From: Nioella halotolerans
Lineage (GTDB): Bacteria > Pseudomonadota > Alphaproteobacteria > Rhodobacterales > Rhodobacteraceae
DNA: 64,000 nt
NCBI GenBank assembly: GCA_003428585.1
Contig: QVQC01000055.1
Span: forward strand, 1-64,000
Direction: 5' to 3'
A model generated the notes under the pieces. It had not been told where the DNA came from and did no database searches. It was given only the letters and a program-made list of their open reading frames with translations. The translations under genes were made by a program, and so were the position numbers. This document shows positions 62,462-64,000 of the stretch, piece after piece; within the stretch, counting starts at the first letter, position 1; each line of letters opens with the position of its first letter.

Positions 62462-63613
62462 GTGACATCCGGACTTACACCTGAACAGGCCGAACTGGCG
62501 CATGCCGTGCGCCGGTTCGCCGAGGGCGAATTGGCAGACGGCGCGTTAACGCGGGCCCATTCCAGGGAATATCCATGGGATCTGGCCGCGAAACTATCGG
62601 AAATGGGCATGTTGGGGATCACGATCCCCGAAGCCGATGGCGGTGTCGGCGGAACCTTGATGGATGCTGTCATCACCATCATGGAATTGGCCATGGTATG
62701 CCCGAAAAGCGCGGATGTCGTGCAGGCGGGCAATTTCGGCCCGATCCGGACCTTCGCCGAATTCGCGTCGCCCGCCCAGAAGGAACGTTGGCTGCCGGGG
62801 CTGCTGAACGGGACGAAACTGATTTCCCTTGGGATGAGCGAACCCGACGCGGGGTCCGCCGTAACGGAATTGAAGACGACCGCGCATGAAGACGGCGACG
62901 GCTATATCATCAGCGGGTCCAAGGTGTTCTCGACCCACAGCCCGCATGCGGATCTGTTCCTGGTCTATGTCCGTTTCGGGCCCGGCACGAATGGTATCGG
63001 GTCCGTCCTCGTCGAACGCGGAACGCCGGGCTTTACCGTCGGCGCGCCCGCCCAGTTCATGAGCGGCGAAGAATGGTGCCCGCTCTATTTCGAGGAGTGC
63101 CGGATCCCCGCCGAGAACGTGCTTCTGGGGCCCGGTGGGTTCAAGAAGCAGATCTCGGGCTTCAACGTCGAACGGATCGGGAATTCGGCGCGGGCCTTGG
63201 CGCTTGGACGGCACGCCTACGAAACCGCGCGCCAGCACGTGACGGAGCGCACGCAATTCGGGCGCCCGCTATGCGAATTCCAGGGGCTGCAATGGAAATT
63301 CTCGGAAATGATCGTGCAGCTGGAAAGCGCGCAGATGCTGCTTTACCGCGCGGCGCGCGACGGGGATGAAAACGGGCTTCCCTCCGCGTTCAATACCGCG
63401 GTTGCGAAACTTGCGTGCAACGAGGCCGGCTTCGACGTGGCCAACGCGGCGATGCAGGCGATGGGGGCCTATGGCTATTCAACCGAAAGCCTCGTTGAAT
63501 ATTGTGTCAAACGCACGCGCGGTTGGCAGATCGCCGGCGGGTCGATCGAGATGCTCAAGAACCGAATTGCCGAGCACGTGTTCGACCGGCGCTTCAGCCA
63601 GCGGCCATCGTGA
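62462..63613 (+). CDS. Acyl-CoA dehydrogenase-family protein
   Basis: A 383-residue flavoenzyme. FAD and substrate segments include SLGMSEPDAGSAVTELKTTA, ISGSKVFSTHSPHADLFLVY and the C-terminal GYSTESLVEYCVKRTRGWQI. The catalytic base appears as Glu346 (LVEYC), aligned with Glu376 of medium-chain dehydrogenase. It oxidises an acyl-CoA at the alpha-beta bond, with electrons going to ETF and then ETF-QO (27476). The GTG start at 62462 has AGGAG eight bases upstream. The stop overlaps the ATG of the ligase gene (TGATG). Confidence 0.9.
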   Translation: MTSGLTPEQAELAHAVRRFAEGELADGALTRAHSREYPWDLAAKLSEMGMLGITIPEADGGVGGTLMDAVITIMELAMVCPKSADVVQAGNFGPIRTFAEFASPAQKERWLPGLLNGTKLISLGMSEPDAGSAVTELKTTAHEDGDGYIISGSKVFSTHSPHADLFLVYVRFGPGTNGIGSVLVERGTPGFTVGAPAQFMSGEEWCPLYFEECRIPAENVLLGPGGFKKQISGFNVERIGNSARALALGRHAYETARQHVTERTQFGRPLCEFQGLQWKFSEMIVQLESAQMLLYRAARDGDENGLPSAFNTAVAKLACNEAGFDVANAAMQAMGAYGYSTESLVEYCVKRTRGWQIAGGSIEMLKNRIAEHVFDRRFSQRPS

Positions 63614-64000
63614 TGGCTGCGCATCCGTGGCAGAAGGCCCTTTTGACCCCCGGCAGCATCGCGCTTGTCGGCGTGTCGGACGATGCCGGCAAAACCTCGG
63701 GCCGGCCGCTGCGCTTCTTGCGGGCGGCGGGGTTCGGTGGCGCGGTTTACGCGGTCAACCCGACGCGCCAGACGGTTCAGGGCGAACGCGCGTTCGCGTC
63801 GCTGTCGGATTTGCCCGTGGTGCCCGAGCATGCCTTTATCCTGACCGGGGCGGACCGCGCGCTCGAGGCGCTTGAAGAATGTGAAACACTCGGCGTGCCG
63901 GTCGCCACCGTTCTGGCCACCGGTTTCGCCGAGGCCGGTGCGGCGGGGGACGCCAACAGCGCAAGGCTGCGCGCCTTGATCGAACGTGGCCGGGTGCGCG
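63613..64000 (+). CDS. CoA-binding domain protein (NDP-forming acyl-CoA synthetase), partial
   Basis: The first 129 residues of a gene cut by the window end. They form a CoA-binding Rossmann domain (PGSIALVGVSDDAGKTSGRP, then FGGAVYAVNPTRQTVQGERA) typical of NDP-forming acyl-CoA synthetases and related protein-acetyltransferase fusions. It is translationally coupled to the acyl-CoA dehydrogenase gene and would activate the free acid for that enzyme. Final identity depends on the missing part. Confidence 0.83.
   Translation, partial: MAAHPWQKALLTPGSIALVGVSDDAGKTSGRPLRFLRAAGFGGAVYAVNPTRQTVQGERAFASLSDLPVVPEHAFILTGADRALEALEECETLGVPVATVLATGFAEAGAAGDANSARLRALIERGRVR

Overview
The window is high-GC chromosomal DNA from an alphaproteobacterium, almost certainly of the Rhodobacteraceae (Rhodobacter/Roseobacter group). 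The evidence is the RegB/SenC/RegA redox regulatory locus next to ahcY, the tsaE-amgK-murU-addB-addA gene order, phaAB, an Amt/GlnK pair, ETF-ubiquinone oxidoreductase and a complete ybgC-tolQRAB-pal-cpoB-tilS-ftsH run. No rRNA, tRNA, CRISPR array, prophage or insertion sequence was seen. Gene density is very high, with many 1-8 nt stop/start overlaps. Most of the window is core genome.

Layout. 1-7.1 kb: start of ahcY (minus), an HD hydrolase, a small orphan protein, a LysR regulator, then the redox two-component locus (senC-regA-lipoprotein on minus; regB on plus, divergent) and a membrane PAS protein lacking a kinase domain. 7.1-16.1 kb: tRNA modification (tsaE), cell-wall sugar recycling (amgK, murU), double-strand break repair (addB, addA) and thioredoxin. 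16.2-18 kb: ammonium transporter and its PII partner, both on minus. 18.2-27.3 kb: cell envelope genes: a class A penicillin-binding protein, an SGNH-tailed acyltransferase, MlaC and MlaA of retrograde phospholipid transport, and the ABC plus adaptor proteins of a type I secretion system with no visible substrate gene. 27.5-34.1 kb: ETF-QO, a TPR protein, isoprenoid genes ispE and ispB, and small proteins. 34.2-37.3 kb: phaAB with a candidate PhaR operator, and an EAL protein. 37.4-42.7 kb: tag, a TlpA-like protein, argH, a mini-lipoprotein, greA, and a phosphotransferase-fold gene. 42.8-46.3 kb: three uncharacterised genes, the last carrying a recent 3 x 147 bp internal repeat. 46.3-55.3 kb: the Tol-Pal system, tilS and ftsH. 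55.4-60.3 kb: a frameshifted MOSC gene, then a one-carbon cluster of fhs plus two tandem FolD paralogues, the first of which lacks the catalytic lysine. 60.3-64 kb: a catabolic set (carboxymuconolactone decarboxylase-like protein, SDR, acyl-CoA dehydrogenase, CoA-binding ligase, the last cut by the window end).

The most unusual signals are: (1) two 60-nt copies of an 11-bp-periodic, terminator-like repeat element in opposite orientations (15587-15646 and 60271-60330), about 80% identical; (2) the divergent FolD paralogue with Lys-to-Gln and Asp-to-Glu changes at two active-site positions beside a normal FolD and fhs; (3) the tandem-repeat membrane protein at 44307-46313; (4) a MOSC gene broken by one missing base. 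No clearly new multi-gene defence or mobile system was found.
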